DNA of 64,000 nt from Muribaculaceae bacterium (GTDB taxonomy: Bacteria; Bacteroidota; Bacteroidia; Bacteroidales; Muribaculaceae): positions 56,002 through 120,001 of the forward strand of contig JAFRRT010000024.1 of NCBI GenBank assembly GCA_017427945.1, given 5' to 3'. Below, piece by piece: positions 62,115 to 64,000 of this stretch. The position numbers and the translations under genes were made by a program. The notes beneath the pieces were generated by a model. That model searched no databases, had not been told where the DNA came from, and worked only from the letters and a program-made list of their open reading frames with translations. How positions within the stretch are numbered: the first letter of the stretch is position 1; every line of letters begins with the position of its first letter.

Positions 62115-62891
62115 ATGATAGAAAAAGATAGAGAAAAAGTATTACGGGAAGGAATCCAAGAAGGATTCTATCCTCGATATCTATATAAATATTGGTCATT
62201 TAAAAGTGCAAAGCGTTTTCTGGAGAATTGTAAAATTAGATACTCGTCATGTTATGAGTTTAACGATCCTTTTGAAGGAAGTTATGGATTAATTGGCGAT
62301 GTTTCCAAGGAAGAAAAAACAGACTTTATTAAGCGCTATTGTCCTGAATGGGATGGAAATGAAGATATTCCATATCAGGATCTTAAGAAGCTGATTAATG
62401 TCATCATAAAAGAATCCATAAGGTGCACAGGTATATTTTGTTTAGCAAAAGAAAATAATAATTTGTTGATGTGGGCCCACTATGCTCATGAACATGAAGG
62501 AGTTTGTTTGAAGTTTGATCTATTAAAAGACACCAAAGCCTTTTCTTCTCTCCATAAAATAGTGTACACAACCGATTACCTGAATTTCAATTTTATTACT
62601 GATCCTTCCCGCGTAAATGACATTTTGACTCATAAGTCTGTTGATTGGATGTATGAAAAAGAGTATCGGGTGTTAAAAATCAATGAAGTCGGATTAGGTG
62701 ATGTAAAACCAGAGGCATTAGTTGAAATTGCTTTTGGTTGTAGAATGAGCAATGAGAATAAAGCGATTATTAAGCAATTGGTTTCAAACAATCCAAAATT
62801 AAATGTAGATTTCAAACAAGCGGGTATGCACTCTAACGATTATAGTATTATTATATGTGATGAAAGTGATAAAAGGTTTTATTACAAATAA
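62115..62891 (+). CDS. DUF2971 family protein
   Basis: This 258-residue protein has the standard DUF2971 pattern: LYKYWSFKSAKRFLENCKI, SSCYEFNDPFEGSY, GIFCLAKENNNLLMWAHYAHEHEGVCLKFD, and WMYEKEYRV. The WAHYA and EYR elements are the conserved core of the family, whose function is unknown. The gene is very AT-rich and is joined to the next by only two bases. Compared with the DUF2971 gene in the restriction locus (3016-3858) this one is closer to the family norm. Confidence 0.85.
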   Translation: MIEKDREKVLREGIQEGFYPRYLYKYWSFKSAKRFLENCKIRYSSCYEFNDPFEGSYGLIGDVSKEEKTDFIKRYCPEWDGNEDIPYQDLKKLINVIIKESIRCTGIFCLAKENNNLLMWAHYAHEHEGVCLKFDLLKDTKAFSSLHKIVYTTDYLNFNFITDPSRVNDILTHKSVDWMYEKEYRVLKINEVGLGDVKPEALVEIAFGCRMSNENKAIIKQLVSNNPKLNVDFKQAGMHSNDYSIIICDESDKRFYYK

Positions 62892-62893
62892 AC

Positions 62894-63244
62894 ATGAATA
62901 TAGAAGACTATCGTGAATACTGCCTTTCATTGGGTGAAGACGTTGAAGAGAAGCTGCCCTTCACGGCCTTTCACTATGCCAGTGGTGTATTGGTCTTCTA
63001 CGTTCATGGCCACATGTTTTCGTTCTTTGATTGTGATAACTATAGCGTGATTACGCTCAAATGTCAGCCAGAACGCATCGAAGAATTGAAGTCAAGGTAT
63101 GATTACATAGGAAAGCCGTTCAACGAATCGCCCAAATATTGGATTGGCATCAATCCTGAAACGGCTCCTGATGACCTCCTTCGGGAACTGACACGAAACT
63201 CATACGAGATAGTCAAAGCAAAGTACAAAAATAAACAAAAGTAA
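62894..63244 (+). CDS. MmcQ/YjbR family protein
   Basis: This 116-residue protein fits the MmcQ/YjbR family: N-terminal IEDYREYCLSLGEDVEEKLPF, then a beta strand VLVFYVHGHMFSFFD, and KCQPERIEELKSRY, with a final NPETAPDDLLRELTRNSY. YjbR has a double-wing DNA-binding fold, but the physiological role is unclear. It starts two bases after the DUF2971 gene. Confidence 0.88.
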   Translation: MNIEDYREYCLSLGEDVEEKLPFTAFHYASGVLVFYVHGHMFSFFDCDNYSVITLKCQPERIEELKSRYDYIGKPFNESPKYWIGINPETAPDDLLRELTRNSYEIVKAKYKNKQK

Positions 63245-63245
63245 T

Positions 63246-63440
63246 ATGTCAAGTATGAAACAAAATTGTGAAAACTGTAAGCTCAGGGCGCATTATGAAA
63301 AGAATCCCAAATCTATATTGGGTCGTTTCTGGCGCTGGCACATCAATTTCTGCCCTGGCTGGAAAGCATATTTTACCAGTCAGAGTGATGAGAAGAAAGC
63401 AGAATTAAGGGATAAGTACACTTTTACGAAGTACAAATGA
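63246..63440 (+). CDS. Small CxxC protein
   Basis: This 64-residue protein has one CxxC pair (CENCKLR) and the distinct segment LGRFWRWHINFCPGWKAYF, probably with a third metal or redox cysteine. Short proteins of this pattern are conserved in Clostridia and Bacteroidetes and have no known function, as far as I am aware. It lies in a tightly packed operon: one base from the gene before, and a four-base overlap with the gene after. Confidence 0.75.
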   Translation: MSSMKQNCENCKLRAHYEKNPKSILGRFWRWHINFCPGWKAYFTSQSDEKKAELRDKYTFTKYK

Positions 63441-63757
63441 TAAAGAACTATAAGATTGTCACGCTCTGTGGAAGCACCCGTTTCAAGGAGCAGTTCATCG
63501 AAGCGCAGAAACGGCTGACGCTTGAAGGCTGCATCGTCATTAGTGTGGGTTTATTCGGGCATTCTGGTGATGAAGAGGTATGGAAACCAGGTACAAAGGA
63601 AATGCTTGATGATATGCATCTACGTAAAATCGACATGGCCGATGAAATCTATGTCATTAACGTCGGCGGTTACATAGGTGAGAGCACCAAACGTGAAATT
63701 GCATACGCAGAGAAGACAGGAAAGAAGATAAACTATTTGGAACCAGTAATTAGATAA
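63437..63757 (+). CDS. Nucleoside 2-deoxyribosyltransferase superfamily (DUF4406-like) protein
   Basis: This 106-residue protein begins KIVTLCGSTRFKEQFIEAQKR and contains MLDDMHLRKIDMADEIYVINVGGYIGESTKREIAYAE, the core of the nucleoside 2-deoxyribosyltransferase-like fold with the late glutamate in place. It could handle nucleotides, but its substrate is unknown. It overlaps the small CxxC gene by four bases. Confidence 0.72.
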   Translation: MIKNYKIVTLCGSTRFKEQFIEAQKRLTLEGCIVISVGLFGHSGDEEVWKPGTKEMLDDMHLRKIDMADEIYVINVGGYIGESTKREIAYAEKTGKKINYLEPVIR

Positions 63758-63768
63758 ATCGGAATTTT

Positions 63769-64000
63769 ATGGTAACTTGTTTTGATGTATGTGAGATTCT
63801 TGAAATGCTGTCTGAAGCATCTGTAAAGGTGTTTCTGGACGGCGGTTGGGGCATTGACGCACTTATAGGCAGGGAAACAAGAATTCACAATGATATCGAT
63901 CTGTTCGTTGAGAAGAAAGACTACGGTAAGGCCATATCCGTGATTACCTGGAAGGGATACAGAGAAGTTGTAATGGACTATACGACCGATAGCCATACTG
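63769..64000 (+). CDS. Nucleotidyltransferase, lincosamide/aminoglycoside type (3' end outside window)
   Basis: An open frame starts at ATG 63769, 11 bases after the previous gene's stop, and runs off the window end. Its first 77 residues contain VKVFLDGGWGIDALIGRETR and HNDIDLFVE, the GGWGxD...HxDxD signature of Lnu- and AadB-type antibiotic nucleotidyltransferases. The DxD carries the catalytic metal ligands. Which drug, if any, cannot be said from the part present. It belongs to the operon headed by the second nitroreductase. Confidence 0.78.
   Translation, partial: MVTCFDVCEILEMLSEASVKVFLDGGWGIDALIGRETRIHNDIDLFVEKKDYGKAISVITWKGYREVVMDYTTDSHT

Overview
The window looks like a chromosomal segment of a Bacteroidales bacterium, probably Prevotellaceae or Muribaculaceae. 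The grounds are: Bacteroidetes-type promoters (TTTG or TTG about 19-21 nt before TAnnTTTG) ahead of many genes; a type IX secretion protein (PorV); secreted proteins ending in dockerin-like repeats; and families typical of the phylum (DUF3467, DUF4298, DUF6249, GH109, AddA-type helicase-nuclease). Most housekeeping genes have balanced to GC-rich codon use. Several blocks are clearly AT-rich and look acquired: 2.9-8.4 kb, 21.4-24.7 kb, 50.5-51.7 kb, 58.7-59.7 kb and 62.1-64 kb.

Layout. 1-1.3 kb: the 3' end of an AddA/RecB-like helicase-nuclease. 1.3-11.6 kb: a type I restriction-modification locus (hsdM, hsdS, hsdR) interrupted by four AT-rich accessory genes: a DUF2971 protein, a ComEC-like metallo-beta-lactamase-fold protein, a membrane-anchored protein and an AbiH-type abortive infection protein. 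A 54-bp copy of the hsdS 3' end flanks the metallo-hydrolase gene on both sides, so the locus appears to be a recombining defence cassette. 11.7-19.9 kb: argS, a Bax-inhibitor-1-like protein, porV, ispF, an acyltransferase and a secreted phosphodiester glycosidase with a dockerin-like tail.

19.9-26.5 kb: a complete HAAT-type (branched-chain amino acid/urea-like) ABC importer with a 729-residue membrane-anchored protein inserted between the binding protein and the permeases. That protein carries a SAM-dependent methyltransferase domain. I could not match this arrangement to a described system, and it is the best candidate for something new in the window. 26.6-31.5 kb: sufBCDS iron-sulphur assembly operon with an inverted repeat over the upstream element of its promoter. 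31.5-34 kb: an acyltransferase and a CotH-like secreted protein with a dockerin-like tail.

34.3-40.9 kb (minus strand): a glycosyltransferase, cysS, a DUF3467 protein, a lipoprotein with a LolD-like ATPase, mgtE and rsmA/ksgA. 41-50.3 kb: mostly solitary metabolic genes, including a flippase-like membrane protein, a DNPH1-like nucleotide hydrolase, an AlkD glycosylase, a uracil permease, an esterase, a glycerophosphodiesterase, carbonic anhydrase and a winged-helix protein.

50.5-64 kb is accessory: an AAA/DUF4143 ATPase; two separate operons each headed by a nitroreductase paralogue and containing antibiotic-modifying-enzyme-like genes (Vat/CatB-type acetyltransferase; lincosamide/aminoglycoside nucleotidyltransferase-like); an ECF sigma/anti-sigma operon; a GH109 glycosidase with an N-acetylhexosamine-kinase-like gene; a GIY-YIG protein; and a HipBA toxin-antitoxin pair bordered by helically phased TGTAGC repeats. 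No rRNA, tRNA, CRISPR array, transposase or integrase was recognised.
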